Below are positions 50,562-59,994 of a stretch of 64,000 nt of DNA, in pieces. Position numbers and translations under genes: made by a program. This DNA comes from Bradyrhizobium lablabi (GTDB lineage Bacteria; Pseudomonadota; Alphaproteobacteria; Rhizobiales; Xanthobacteraceae). Numbering within the stretch: the first letter of the stretch is position 1; every line of letters begins with the position of its first letter. The notes under the pieces were generated by a model, which saw only the letters and a program-made list of their open reading frames with translations, made no database searches and had not been told where the DNA came from. Where the stretch lies: contig NZ_JAFCJK010000001.1 in assembly GCF_018131005.1 (NCBI RefSeq), forward strand, positions 992,001 to 1,056,000, written 5' to 3'.

Positions 50562-51464
50562 ATGGCGATGCTTGGCGTGATAACGCACACCACTACATAT
50601 AAGTATGCGAAGCCCGTCACCTTCGGCGCACACCGTGCGATGTTCTTGCCTAGGCGTGGTTCGTCCGCGCGCCTGCTTGGCTGGTCGGCTAGAACCAGCA
50701 TCGGGTCGAAGGTACATTGGGTCAGTGATTCCCGTTCCAACACCGTAACGGTCATCGATTTCAGCGAGCCAGGCAGCGAGCTGACATTTACTTTTCAGGT
50801 CCGGGGAGTTTTCTTCGGCATAAAGGGCATCGAGGCCTTTCCATTGGAAGCGCGGGCCGAGGAAGTCCCGGTGCAGTATACGCCTGATGAGTGGAGTGAT
50901 CTCGTCGGCTATCTGCGTCCCCATGCGGAGGATCTTGACGGTAGCCTGGCGGCATGGACCAAGAGCTTCGTTGCCGGCGATCAGGATCAGACGGTCGATG
51001 TATTGCAGCGGATGTTGGCCGCATTTCGTAAATTCAATTACCGTGCGAGAGAAACGGAAGGAACCCGGACGCCCGGCGAAACGCTTCGGATGAATTCCGG
51101 CACCTGCCGCGATTATGCCTGGCTCATGATCGAAGCGTTGCGCCGTCTCGGGTTCGCGTCCCGCTTCGTCAGCGGCTACCTGTATGACGCAGCGCTGGAT
51201 GGCGGCGAGGTGGGCATGACCGGCTCCGGTGCAACTCACGCATGGTTGCAGGTGTTTCTCCCCGGCGCCGGCTGGATGGATTACGACCCAACCAATCAAA
51301 TCAACGCCGGGTTCGATTTGATCCCGGTCGCGGTTGCCCGACATCCCGGGCAGGCAATCCCGCTGGAAGGCTCGTGGTTCGGTGACGCGAAAGATTATCT
51401 GGGCATGTCAGTCAACGTCACGGTAAATAAGGTCGGAGAGGTCGCCGATCCATCGGAGGGATAG
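50562..51464 (+). CDS. Transglutaminase-like family protein
   Basis: A 300-residue protein with an N-terminal beta-rich region (bacterial transglutaminase-like) and a C-terminal transglutaminase core. The catalytic triad is visible: Cys182 in NSGTCRDYAWLMIEALRRLG, His226 in GSGATHAWLQVFLPGAGW and Asp near 242 in MDYDPTN. Bacterial members often act as proteases or peptide ligases; function here is unknown. No signal peptide is evident. ATG at 50562 has GGAGGGACG upstream. Confidence 0.9.
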   Translation: MAMLGVITHTTTYKYAKPVTFGAHRAMFLPRRGSSARLLGWSARTSIGSKVHWVSDSRSNTVTVIDFSEPGSELTFTFQVRGVFFGIKGIEAFPLEARAEEVPVQYTPDEWSDLVGYLRPHAEDLDGSLAAWTKSFVAGDQDQTVDVLQRMLAAFRKFNYRARETEGTRTPGETLRMNSGTCRDYAWLMIEALRRLGFASRFVSGYLYDAALDGGEVGMTGSGATHAWLQVFLPGAGWMDYDPTNQINAGFDLIPVAVARHPGQAIPLEGSWFGDAKDYLGMSVNVTVNKVGEVADPSEG

Positions 51465-51579
51465 AGTGCAGCCGGAAACATGTGCGACCAAAAAGCGACC
51501 CCATCAAGTTTGATCTAGCCGCAAGCTGATCCGCATCGAACGCTGTTCGGATCGATATGTGTCCGACGAGGGGAGAAGG

Positions 51580-51993
51580 CTAGAGCCCACCCATCTTGCA
51601 GACGAGTTTCCACTCTTCCGCCGTGACCGGCTGCACCGACAGGCGCGAATATTTCACGAGCGCCATGTCGGCGAGCTTCTTGTCCGCCTTGATGGCGGCC
51701 ATCGTCACCGGGGTCTTCAGCGGCTTGTCGGCCTTGATGTCGACGCAGACGAACTTCCCGGTTTTGTCGGTCGGGTCGGGATAGGCCTCCTTGATAATTT
51801 CGGCGATGCCGACGATCTCCTTTCCCTCGTTGGAATGATAGAAGAACGCCTTGTCGCCCTTCTTCATGTTCACGAGGTTCTGACGCGCCGTGAAATTGCG
51901 CACGCCGGTCCAGGCTTCGCCCTTCGCACCCTTGGCGACCTGCTGATCCCACGACCAGCTCGACGGTTCAGATTTTACCAGCCAGTACGCCAT
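51580..51993 (-). CDS. EVE domain-containing protein
   Basis: A 137-residue PUA-like domain protein (EVE family) that may bind modified bases. Conserved WLVKSEPSSWSWDQQ, WTGVRNFTARQNLVNMKKGDKAFFYHSNE and VQPVTAEEWKLVCKMGGL are visible. ATG at 51993 is preferred to 51999 because GGAGGA is 6 bases before it. It directly follows gpsA on the same strand, probably co-transcribed. EVE proteins occur with restriction systems in some bacteria, but not here. Confidence 0.9.
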   Translation of the reverse strand: MAYWLVKSEPSSWSWDQQVAKGAKGEAWTGVRNFTARQNLVNMKKGDKAFFYHSNEGKEIVGIAEIIKEAYPDPTDKTGKFVCVDIKADKPLKTPVTMAAIKADKKLADMALVKYSRLSVQPVTAEEWKLVCKMGGL

Positions 51994-51995
51994 TG

Positions 51996-52976
51996 TCATT
52001 CCTCCGCCTTGAACGGCCGTGTCAGGAGGCCCTCGATCGCGGCATCGATAGTCAATCTGTTGCCGAGAATCGCGGCCACCGCCTGTGATACCGGCATATC
52101 GACCTTTTGCGAAGCCGCGAGCTCGACCAGAACCGGCGCAGTGAACGCGCCCTCGGCGAGCTTGCCGGCCGGCGCGGCCTCGCCGCGGCCCAGCGCGATG
52201 CCGAGCGCAAAATTGCGCGATTGCGCGGTCGAACAGCTCAGCAGAAGATCGCCGAGGCCCGACAGGCCGGAGAGAGTCTCTGCGCGCGCGCCGCAGGCGC
52301 GGCCGAATCTTGCGAGTTCGCTGAAACCGCGCGTCGTCAGTGCGGCGAGCGCGGAGGCGCCAAGGTTGCGGCCGACCACGATTCCGGCCGCGATCGCCAG
52401 CACATTCTTCGCTGCGCCGCCGATCTCGACGCCGCGCACGTCGGTTGTGTGGTAGGGCCGGAATGTCGACGAGCCCAGCGCCTGCACCAGGCTCGCCGCC
52501 AGCGATTCATTCCCGGCGGCGAGCGTCACCGCGGTCGGAAGTCCGCGCGCGACGTCGTCGGCAAAGCTCGGTCCGGACAGGATGGCGGGTGTTGCCCGCG
52601 GCGCAGCCTCAGCGATGACCTCGGTCATGAATCTGTGCGTGCCGTGCTCGATGCCCTTGGCGCAGGCGATCACCGGCGTCCCGTGCCTGACATGCGGCGC
52701 AAGATGGCTGACGGCCGCGCGCACATGCTGTGCGGGCGTTGCGGCCAGGACGATGTCGGCGCGCGCGGCGGCCGCGATGTCCGAGGTCACGTCGATCGCG
52801 GAATCAAGCCGTATGTCGGCCAGCCTCGGATTGATGCGCGCCGCCTGAATCTGCGCCGCGTGGGCGGGATTGCGCGCGTACAACGTGACGCTGCGTCCCG
52901 CGCGAGCCGCGACGCACGCCAGCGCTGTGCCCCAGGCACCCGCTCCGATCACGCTGACTGACGGATAGGCGGACAT
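51996..52976 (-). CDS. gpsA: NAD(P)H-dependent glycerol-3-phosphate dehydrogenase
   Basis: Makes sn-glycerol 3-phosphate from dihydroxyacetone phosphate for phospholipid synthesis. 326 residues. The Rossmann motif is [19 protein letters not shown] at the start. The substrate-binding block includes [16 protein letters not shown] and [16 protein letters not shown], with the catalytic Lys in the latter. Minus strand, downstream of tsaD with 83 bases between. The gpsA-EVE-tsaD neighbourhood is common in alphaproteobacteria. Confidence 0.96.
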   Translation of the reverse strand: MSAYPSVSVIGAGAWGTALACVAARAGRSVTLYARNPAHAAQIQAARINPRLADIRLDSAIDVTSDIAAAARADIVLAATPAQHVRAAVSHLAPHVRHGTPVIACAKGIEHGTHRFMTEVIAEAAPRATPAILSGPSFADDVARGLPTAVTLAAGNESLAASLVQALGSSTFRPYHTTDVRGVEIGGAAKNVLAIAAGIVVGRNLGASALAALTTRGFSELARFGRACGARAETLSGLSGLGDLLLSCSTAQSRNFALGIALGRGEAAPAGKLAEGAFTAPVLVELAASQKVDMPVSQAVAAILGNRLTIDAAIEGLLTRPFKAEE

Positions 52977-53059
52977 CAGGCAAGCTCATCTGAACTCCCT
53001 CGCCCCGCACTCGCGGGGAGAGGTAAGGAAGGACACCGGCGCGATCTGGTGCGCATCTA

Positions 53060-54133
53060 TCAAAATCCGGCGCGGCTATTCGCAAAGCCGGCCGGCGCCT
53101 TCGCGTTGGCGTCGAGCAGCCAGCGCGCGCGCGGCGGCGCGTCCATCGTGTCGGTCAGGCCGATCGCCATCCGTTCAGCGCCGGCCCAGGCGATCATTGC
53201 GCCATTGTCGGTGCAGAGCGCCGGCGGCGGGATGATCAGTGTGGTCTCCGCCCTCGCCGCGACATCCTGCAGCGCGCCGCGGATGGCATGATTGGCCGCG
53301 ACTCCGCCGGCTGCGACCAGCGCCCGCGGCGGGCCGAACTGCTCCTGAAACAATTTCAATCCGACGCTCAGGCGATCCGTGGTCGATTCCAGCACCGCCG
53401 CCTGAAAGCTCGCGCAGAGATCGCTGATGTCCTGCGGCTCCAACGGCGCCAGCCGAGACGCCTCGTTGCGTACCGCCGTCTTCAATCCCGACAGTGAGAA
53501 GTTCGCGTCAGGGCGGCCAAGCATCGGACGCGGAAATGTGAAACGAGTGGCGTCGCCACCCGCGGCCGCTCGCTCGACCTGAGGCCCGCCGGGATAGGGC
53601 AGCGACAGCATCTTTGCGACCTTGTCGAACGCTTCGCCCATCGCATCGTCGACTGTTGTGCCGAGGCGCACATATTGCCCGACGCCGACCACGGCGACGA
53701 TCTGGGTGTGGCCTCCCGAGGCCAGGAACAGGCAATAGGGAAACGCCAACGCGCAGGTGAGCCGCGGCGTCAGTGCATGCGCCTCAAGGTGGTTCACCGC
53801 AACCAGCGGCGTGTTATGCACCATCGCGATCGCTTTCGCGGTGGTGAGACCGACGATGACGCCGCCGATCAGGCCGGGGCCTGCGGCCGCGGCGACCGCC
53901 GACAATTGCGCATAGCCGACACCGGCCTCCTTCATCGCGTTCGCGACGATGCCGTCGAGCAGGTCGACATGGGCGCGCGCCGCGATCTCCGGCACCACGC
54001 CGCCGAAGCGGGCGTGCTCGTCGGTCTGCGAGCGTACGATGTTGGAGAGGATCCGCCCCGAGCCGTCAGCCTGGCGCTTGACCACGGCGGCCGCGGTTTC
54101 ATCGCAGGTCGTCTCGATCCCCAGTACCAGCAT
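53060..54133 (-). CDS. tsaD: tRNA N6-threonylcarbamoyladenosine transferase TsaD
   Basis: Transfers threonylcarbamoyl to A37 of ANN-decoding tRNAs, with TsaB and TsaE. 357 residues. The ASKHA fold is shown by [15 protein letters not shown], the metal-binding [13 protein letters not shown] (HxxxH), [24 protein letters not shown] and [16 protein letters not shown] at 54133 is chosen to give the family start; the in-frame ATG six codons earlier is possible. It is divergent from hemD across 126 bases. Confidence 0.96.
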   Translation of the reverse strand: MLVLGIETTCDETAAAVVKRQADGSGRILSNIVRSQTDEHARFGGVVPEIAARAHVDLLDGIVANAMKEAGVGYAQLSAVAAAAGPGLIGGVIVGLTTAKAIAMVHNTPLVAVNHLEAHALTPRLTCALAFPYCLFLASGGHTQIVAVVGVGQYVRLGTTVDDAMGEAFDKVAKMLSLPYPGGPQVERAAAGGDATRFTFPRPMLGRPDANFSLSGLKTAVRNEASRLAPLEPQDISDLCASFQAAVLESTTDRLSVGLKLFQEQFGPPRALVAAGGVAANHAIRGALQDVAARAETTLIIPPPALCTDNGAMIAWAGAERMAIGLTDTMDAPPRARWLLDANAKAPAGFANSRAGF

Positions 54134-54259
54134 CGGTGGTTCGTTACCCAAATTCGGCCCTTATGTTATCGCTTGGAACGTGTCCTGACGGGTAGCATTG
54201 CGAGGTCTCAAGGTGCAATCGGTAGCGAAGCCGCATTTCGTGCTGTTGGAGCCCTGATC

Positions 54260-54991
54260 GTGGCCGTTCTCGTCACTCGCCCGCATCCGGACGATGAGGC
54301 TACCGTCGCCAGTCTGCGCGACCGGGGCATTGCCGCGCTGCCGGCCCCGATGCTGCGCCTTGAGCCGCTGCCGTTCAGCGACGATACCAATACGGGATAC
54401 GACGCCGTGATCGCGACCAGTGCCAATGCGCTGCGCACGATCGACCTTGCCGGCAGCCGGCTCTTGCGCCTGCCGCTGTTTGCGGTCGGGACCCATACCG
54501 CCGAGGCCGCGCGGGCGGCCGGCTTCGCCGAGGTGATCACGGCCAAGGGCGGCGCCGGCGCGCTCCGCGATCTCGTCATCGCGCGCGCCAAGGTCAGGCA
54601 ATTGCAGAAGGCGGCGACGCTGCTCTATCTTGCCGGCGCCGACCTTGCGCACGACCTCGCGGGCGAACTGGGCGCGAAGGGATTTACCGTGGTCACGCAC
54701 ACCACATATCGGATGGCGCCGGTCTCGAGCTTCCCGCGCGAGGTCTGCGACGCCTTCATGGCCAACAGAATTACGGCGGTGCTGCATTATTCCCGCCGCA
54801 GCGCCCAGGCCTTCCTCGATGCGGCACGGGCCGAGGGCGTAGAGATTTCCGCCTTGGCGCTGCCGCAATGCTGCATTTCAGCATCGGTCGCTTCCGTCCT
54901 CCGCGACGCCGGCGCCACCCGGGTGGTGGTGGCTGTTTCACCCGACGAAAATGCCTTGTTCGATGCCCTTGGGCGTACTTTGATGGTCTGA
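54260..54991 (+). CDS. hemD: Uroporphyrinogen-III synthase
   Basis: Cyclises hydroxymethylbilane to uroporphyrinogen III in heme and corrin synthesis. About 243 residues with the weakly conserved family pattern: VTRPHPDDEATVA, FAVGTHTAEAARAAGF near the middle, LYLAGADLAHDLAGEL, and CISASVASVLRDAGATRVVV near the end. Start GTG at 54260 has GGAG upstream. It leads into a COG4223 gene and hemY. hemC, often its partner, is not found in this window. Confidence 0.9.
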   Translation: MAVLVTRPHPDDEATVASLRDRGIAALPAPMLRLEPLPFSDDTNTGYDAVIATSANALRTIDLAGSRLLRLPLFAVGTHTAEAARAAGFAEVITAKGGAGALRDLVIARAKVRQLQKAATLLYLAGADLAHDLAGELGAKGFTVVTHTTYRMAPVSSFPREVCDAFMANRITAVLHYSRRSAQAFLDAARAEGVEISALALPQCCISASVASVLRDAGATRVVVAVSPDENALFDALGRTLMV

Positions 54992-55012
54992 CTGCGCACT
55001 ATTCTTTGTTTT

Positions 55013-55064
55013 GAACGTGATCCGAACCGAAAATCGATGCCTCGTTTTCCGGATCGTGCTCTAA
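55013..55064. repeat. Short palindromic repeat variant
   Basis: GAACGTGATCCGAACC... to ...TTCCGGATCGTGCTCTA, a short inverted form of the dispersed repeat ends. Lies between hemD and the COG4223 gene. Confidence 0.5.
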
Positions 55065-55119
55065 GGAGCCGGGCCGATTCTGCTAGAATTCCCCGCCAAG
55101 TAGTTTGAGGAACCCCGCG

Positions 55120-56334
55120 ATGGCTGACGATAGGCCCGAGGACGCAGGACCGGCGCCGGATCCGGACTCCGCCCGACCCAAGCGCGCACCGCCGACCATC
55201 GATCTCGAAGCGACGGAGGTATCGAGCGAGACGCCGAACGCATCCACGGATGCTGCGCCCGAAGAGGAAGCTCCGGCCGAGCCGCAACCCGAGGGCACCG
55301 CGGCGGCGGCTCCGCCACCCGAGCCTCCGCGGCCGGTCTCGCCTTGGGTGATTGCACCAATATCCGGCGCGGTGGCCGCGGCGCTGGTGATCGGCGTCGG
55401 CTGGCTCCTCGGCTGGCCCGCGATACAGCCGGCTTCCGCGCCCGCTCCCCGGCTCAACGCCGCTGCGATCGATGATCTGACCACACGTATCGCCGGTCTC
55501 GAGTCGAAGCTCAGCAAGCCCGCGGTGCCGCCGAACGATCCCGCGGCGGCCGCGCGGATCGAAACGCTGGACAAATCGATTGCAACGCTCCGCGGTGAAC
55601 TCGTCGCCACGCGATCGCAGTCGGACAAGCTTGCCGCCGCGATCAACGACGTGAAGGCCGCGCCACGCGATGGCGCAACAGCGCCGGATCTGTCCGGGAT
55701 CATCGCGCGCATCGACGGGATCGAAGGCATCGTGAAGGCGCAGAACGTCGAGATCGCCCGGCAGGACAGCAGGATTGCGGAGACCAAGGCGGCCGACGCC
55801 AAGCCGGCCGACGATGCGCTACTGCGTCGTGTCGTGGCAGCCTCGCTGCTCGACGTCGCGGTGCGCCATGGCGATCCCTTCGTTTCCACGCTCGCCGCGG
55901 CAAAAGCACTCGCTGAGGATGCCGATGCGCTCAAGCCGCTCGATGCCTTCGCTGCCTCCGGCGTACCCAACGCGAACATGCTCTGCCGTGAGTTGCTAGA
56001 GATCGTGCCGAAGCTTGCGCCGAGGGCGCCTGACACCGCGACAACGGGTACAGGGTTGGTCGATCGCCTGCAGGCCGGCGCGTCCAAACTCGTCCGTATC
56101 GAGCGAACCGATGCCACCGGCACCGATCGCGGCAGCATCGTTGCGCGCGTCACCTCGGCCGCCCTCCATAATGACCTTGCGCTGGCCGAACGTGAGCTGA
56201 AATCACTGCCGCCGGGCGATCGCACGGCTGCGCAGGCCTGGCTCGACAAGGTAGACGCGCGCGGGGCCGCACTTGCGGCCTCGCGCAAATTCGCCGACAA
56301 CGCCATGGCGGCGCTCGTCTCGGTCAATCAATAG
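55120..56334 (+). CDS. COG4223 (mitofilin-like) membrane protein
   Basis: A 404-residue protein with a Pro/Ala/Glu-rich N-terminus, a single transmembrane segment (VIAPISGAVAAALVIGVGWLLG, about 75-96) and a long coiled-coil, alpha-helical periplasmic region. It matches the alphaproteobacterial family related to mitochondrial mitofilin/MICOS, always placed between hemD and hemY. Its role is probably membrane architecture, inferred by family. ATG at 55120 has TGAGGA upstream; the ATG 15 bases earlier is possible. Confidence 0.86.
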   Translation: MADDRPEDAGPAPDPDSARPKRAPPTIDLEATEVSSETPNASTDAAPEEEAPAEPQPEGTAAAAPPPEPPRPVSPWVIAPISGAVAAALVIGVGWLLGWPAIQPASAPAPRLNAAAIDDLTTRIAGLESKLSKPAVPPNDPAAAARIETLDKSIATLRGELVATRSQSDKLAAAINDVKAAPRDGATAPDLSGIIARIDGIEGIVKAQNVEIARQDSRIAETKAADAKPADDALLRRVVAASLLDVAVRHGDPFVSTLAAAKALAEDADALKPLDAFAASGVPNANMLCRELLEIVPKLAPRAPDTATTGTGLVDRLQAGASKLVRIERTDATGTDRGSIVARVTSAALHNDLALAERELKSLPPGDRTAAQAWLDKVDARGAALAASRKFADNAMAALVSVNQ

Positions 56335-56341
56335 GTTCTTG

Positions 56342-58102
56342 ATGATCCGGATCATTCTGTTCCTGGCGGTGATCGCGCTTGCTGCGGCGGGCGCGGCCTG
56401 GGTCGCCGACCAGCCCGGCGATGTCGTACTGTCGTGGGGCGGCTGGCGTGCCCAAACCGCGCTGCCGGTGTTCCTGCTCGCGCTTGGCGTCGTCGTGGTC
56501 GCCGCGCTGATCGCGTGGTCGATCCTGCGCGCGCTGTGGAGGCTGCCGGAGCGCGTCCGCCGCAACGGGCGCGAGCGTCGCCACGCCCGCGGCCGCAACG
56601 CCATCACGCAAGGCCTGCTCGCGATCGGCCACGGTGATGCGGCAGCCGCCCGCGCCCATGCCGAAGTCGCGCGGCGCCATGCCGGGCACGATCCGCTCGC
56701 GCTTCTCCTGCACGCGCAGTCGGCGCAGCTCGATGGCGATCACGCCGGCGCGCAGCGCGCCTTCCGCGCGATGGCGGAGCGCGAGGACACGCGGCTACTC
56801 GGCCTGCGCGGCCTGTTCATCGAGGCGCAGCGAGCGGACGATCCGGTGGCTGCGGTAATGGTCGCGGAGGAGGCTCTGAAACTGTCGCCGTCGTCGTCAT
56901 GGGCGTCCCATGCCCTGCTCGGTTTCTGCTGCGCCAAGGGCGATTGGGCCGGCGCGCTGTCGATCATCGACAACAACCAGAGCGCCGGATTGATCGACAA
57001 GGCGACCTATCGGCGTCAGCGTGGCGTGCTGCTGACCGCGCGGGCGCTGGAGCTCGAGAACGTCGATCGCGATCTTTCGCGCGAAAGCGCGATGGAAGCG
57101 GTCAAGCTGGCGCCGACTCTGATCCCTGCGGCGGTGCTCGCGGGCAGATTCGAAAGCGAAGCGCACCAGGTGCGCCGCGCACTGCGTATCGTCGAGACCG
57201 CCTGGCTGGCGCAGCCGCATCCCGATCTCGCCGATGCCTATGCGCATGTACGGCTCGGCGATTCCGCGCGCCAGCGCCTGGTGCGCGTCGAGACGCTGGC
57301 GGCGAAGACGCCGGGCCACATCGAAGGCGCGCTGGCGATCGCCCGCGCCGCGATCGACGCGTCCGAGTTCGCCAAGGCGCGCGCGGCGCTGGAGCCGTTC
57401 ATATCGGCGCCGACGCAACGCGTCGCGATGCTGATGGCGGACATCGAGCGCACCGAGCATGGCGACACAGGTCGCGCCCGGGCCTGGACCACGCGCGCCG
57501 TGCGCGCGCTGCACGACCCGGTCTGGACCGCGGACGGCTACGTCTCTGACCGCTGGCGCCCGGTCTCGCCCGTTACCGGCCGGCTCGATGCGTTCCAGTG
57601 GCAGACGCCGGTCGCAGCGCTCCCGTCGGACAGGGGCAGCGCAATCGAATCCTCGCCCTTCGAGGAAGCGATGCTCGCCCCCCGCCGGGTCGAGCCGCCA
57701 AAGGAGGAGGTTGCCGTGAACGACCCCCCCGAGACGAATTCGGTCGAAACGAACGCCCTCGAGGTGCAAGCGGTTGAACCCGACGCGGCTACCCCGCCCA
57801 CCGTGCAGGACAATACCCCCCCGGCAGGCGCGGAGCCCGAGCCGGTTCCGGCTACATCCGCCATTCCCTCGCCGCCGCCCGTCGAATCAGCGCCCCCAGC
57901 GCCCACGCCCTTGTTCCGCGACCGCGCCGACCTCGCCAAGGCGGCAGCGGCACCGATTCCGGCGGTCATTCCGATTGTCCGCGCCCCCGACGACCCCGGG
58001 GTCGACGAGGAGGGCGCCCGCGACGAGTTCGCGGAACAAATCGGCCCGCCCAAGGCCCAGGCCGGCGGCTGGCGCGGATTTTTGTCCCGCTGGGGGAGCT
58101 GA
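56342..58102 (+). CDS. HemY-like heme biosynthesis-associated protein
   Basis: HemY N-terminal domain protein of about 586 residues. Two transmembrane segments (IRIILFLAVIALAAAGAAWVA and VFLLALGVVVVAALIAWSIL) anchor a large region with TPR-like helical repeats (residues about 110-420), followed by a Pro-rich tail. The name HemY for this family is historical; it is not protoporphyrinogen oxidase, and its function is unproven. The ATG at 56342 follows the COG4223 stop by 7 bases, so the two form an operon with hemD. Confidence 0.9.
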   Translation: MIRIILFLAVIALAAAGAAWVADQPGDVVLSWGGWRAQTALPVFLLALGVVVVAALIAWSILRALWRLPERVRRNGRERRHARGRNAITQGLLAIGHGDAAAARAHAEVARRHAGHDPLALLLHAQSAQLDGDHAGAQRAFRAMAEREDTRLLGLRGLFIEAQRADDPVAAVMVAEEALKLSPSSSWASHALLGFCCAKGDWAGALSIIDNNQSAGLIDKATYRRQRGVLLTARALELENVDRDLSRESAMEAVKLAPTLIPAAVLAGRFESEAHQVRRALRIVETAWLAQPHPDLADAYAHVRLGDSARQRLVRVETLAAKTPGHIEGALAIARAAIDASEFAKARAALEPFISAPTQRVAMLMADIERTEHGDTGRARAWTTRAVRALHDPVWTADGYVSDRWRPVSPVTGRLDAFQWQTPVAALPSDRGSAIESSPFEEAMLAPRRVEPPKEEVAVNDPPETNSVETNALEVQAVEPDAATPPTVQDNTPPAGAEPEPVPATSAIPSPPPVESAPPAPTPLFRDRADLAKAAAAPIPAVIPIVRAPDDPGVDEEGARDEFAEQIGPPKAQAGGWRGFLSRWGS

Positions 58103-58168
58103 GTGCGCATGATCTGGACCGGCTTGGCCGCGTGAATGAAACGCGGAGGCCGGTTTTCGAAAAGATCA
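58103..58168 (+). repeat. Short palindromic repeat variant after hemY
   Basis: GTGCGCATGATCTGGACCGGC... to ...GAAAAGATCACGCG; a degenerate short form of the dispersed repeat immediately after the hemY stop. Confidence 0.45.
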
Positions 58169-58305
58169 CGCGTAAACAGAACGATAGCGTGGGATCAGGT
58201 TCGAGGGAGCGCGATCTTGCGCTAATATGGGCGGGCTTGTCCTTGCCAATCGGGGCTGTGCCCGATATCAGGTGCCACGCGTTTCGAGGCCGTTGCCGAC
58301 GGTCC

Positions 58306-58381
58306 GCCGCAATAGCTCAGTCGGTAGAGCACGTCATTCGTAATGACGGGGTCGGGGGTTCGAATCCCTCTTGCGGCACCA
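58306..58381 (+). tRNA. tRNA-Thr (CGT)
   Basis: A complete 76-base cloverleaf. The acceptor stem is GCCGCAA/TTGCGGC, the D arm GCTC...GAGC, the anticodon stem CGTCA/TGACG with loop TTCGTAA (anticodon CGT, Thr ACG codons), and the T arm GGGGG-TTCGAAT-CCCTC. CCA is encoded at 58379-58381. It flanks an accessory island, a common integration site. Confidence 0.96.
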
Positions 58382-58763
58382 ACGTTTTCAATAGCTTAGC
58401 AAATTTGCGCGCGCCTCTCCCTCGCTCGGGGTAACGCGGCGGGTAACAGTCCCGGATGATCTGGTCACGCTGGCGCCGGTTCATCGTTTCGAGCCGCAGA
58501 AGCCCCTTGGCACCGTGGCGATGTGCCCGCGTTTGCATGCACCAAGCGTTCCGCTTTATCCGTATGGACACGATGAAGCAATCAGCTTTCCATTCCCGGC
58601 GCGCACTCCTTTCGCACGGCTCGACCCAGCGCTTCTCGTTGGACTCGCGGCCGTCGCTGTAGTCGAAACCCAGAATCTTAGCGACTATCCGGGACTTTCG
58701 GGAAGCCACTAGAACCAAAACCCGGTAACGCGGAGCCACTGACCTGCTGTTCTGGCATCAACA

Positions 58764-58815
58764 CATCAGACTACGAATCTGAGGGTCGGACGTTCGAATC
58801 GTTCCTGGCGCGCCA
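58764..58815 (+). other. tRNA-Arg-like 3' fragment (probable attachment-site scar)
   Basis: A 52-base block with the anticodon arm TCAGA-CTACGAA-TCTGA (anticodon ACG), variable loop and T arm GGACG-TTCGAAT-CGTTC, ending CTGGCGCGCCA. The 5' half of the tRNA is absent. This is the shape of an att site left where an element integrated into a tRNA-Arg gene. Confidence 0.6.
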
Positions 58816-58920
58816 GCACTTAGCTGGTATCTTCCGTGCAAGACGGTACGGCGTTTTACGGAATTTGCAAGGAAGGTTGAGGCGTCGCTTAGGCTTGTCA
58901 GTCGATGGTTGGAGTCGTAC

Positions 58921-58949
58921 CGCGGGTTCGAATCCTTCTGGCTCCGCCA
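58921..58949 (+). other. Second tRNA 3'-end fragment
   Basis: CGCGGGTTCGAATCC followed by TTCTGGCTCCGCCA resembles the T arm and acceptor end of a tRNA, with CCA. No 5' part is present. A second integration scar is likely. Confidence 0.45.
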
Positions 58950-59274
58950 CTTTGTCCCGAAAGCTCGTACCTCGAAGGGGAGACAGGCCCGAAAACCCGG
59001 CCGTTTTCGTGCATTTTTTCGTCCCGGAGATTGGTACGGTACGGCATTTCGCTAAAAACAAAGCCCTCCTAGCGGGCCGGTTTTGAATCTCTCTCGCTCA
59101 ACCGAGAAGCCCGTGGCTTCTGCTACGGTCTCGTTCCAGAGACCGCGAATGATGGAAACCAAGCTGGGGTCGCAAGCCGCCATTGTCGCCGCTCCCCAAG
59201 CTTTCGGCCGCAATTTCGTGCCAAGCAGACTTGTGTCTGGTTCTGGCGCAGTTTGGATTAGGGCACTCCAGCTC

Positions 59275-59990
59275 TCAGACGAGGCTCCCAAACAGTCGAC
59301 GCACGTCGTCCATGCTTTCGGGTGTGGAGCGCTTGCTCTCGGAAATCGGTTGGTAATCGTCGTCGCTGTCCGAATCCATTGACTTTCGCGTCCGCTCGAT
59401 CGGGACGTTCAGTTTTTTAATGACTGTCTTGAAAACTTGACGGTGAGACTTCTGTATGTCGCGGAGGCTGTCTCGCATGCTCTCAAGGTCGGCGAGCTCC
59501 TGGCAGTCAGCGACCTCGTCATAGACGCCTCGCCGGCGATAGGCTTGATATTCAAGATCGAACCGCGCTTCGTCATCGGTTGGCCAGGGCGGTGAAGCCG
59601 CACGGTAGTCGAAGAGCGATCGCCAGTCGTAGTTCCGTGCATTCGAGAGTTTATCGAGGATCCTATCCATCAAGGCGCGATGAAGCTTTGCACCGCCGTG
59701 TTCATAGACCCATGGGGAGGTTTCGAGCGCGCGCAGCACGTCGAGGATGCTAGGGACAAAGACACTTAAACCTTTTTGCAGATGCTCGTGGTCGAGCGTC
59801 AACATCGAGAGCAAGTCGTGAGACTTCGTTTCTTCCGGCCACTTGATGATGGTTCGTAAGCGACTGTCAGGTGCATCGTCGAGATACGTGCCCCGTAAGT
59901 CGGCCGTTCGCGTCCTGGTGCCAGCGAACGTGCGGCGCTCCGATGACCCGTTTGAGTGCTTGGATAACAGGTGGAGTAGGTGCCAACGCC
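59275..59990 (-). pseudogene. C-terminal remnant of a defence-type protein
   Basis: Frame-interrupted remnant, unrecognised by name. The last 179 residues are open (start TTG at 59814), with WPTDDEARFDLEYQAYRRR, a DSDSDDD acidic run, and an end DDVRRLFGSLV. An upstream stretch continues in the same frame to about 59990 (GTYLDDAPDSRLRTIIKWPEE), but reading of the coding signal suggests a frameshift near the GGGG run at 59892-59896, since GRLTG from another frame joins GTYLDD. A TGA at 59995-59997 separates it from the nuclease fragment at 59995-60525 in the same frame. The C-terminal pattern resembles STAND-type NTPases, inferred only. Confidence 0.5.
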
Positions 59991-59994
59991 TCGG

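Larger units (their letters stand above)
58382..59274. other. Accessory flank with tRNA scars, no supported gene
   Basis: About 890 bases downstream of tRNA-Thr. It contains two 3'-end tRNA fragments (58764-58815 and 58921-58949) and no credible open reading frame. Sequence looks scrambled, as expected for remnants of integrated elements. Confidence 0.55.

Noticed and set aside
54134..54259. A remnant of hemC between tsaD and hemD
   Set aside because: The 126 bases in all frames show none of the hydroxymethylbilane synthase motifs.
58317..58739. A minus-strand frame through tRNA-Thr reading QEGFEPPTPS
   Set aside because: This is the classic false translation of antisense tRNA; the tRNA is intact, so no gene is called.
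58842..59046. Direct repeat ACGGTACGGC near two sites in the tRNA flank
   Set aside because: Only 10 bases, with different flanks; not enough to call att sites.
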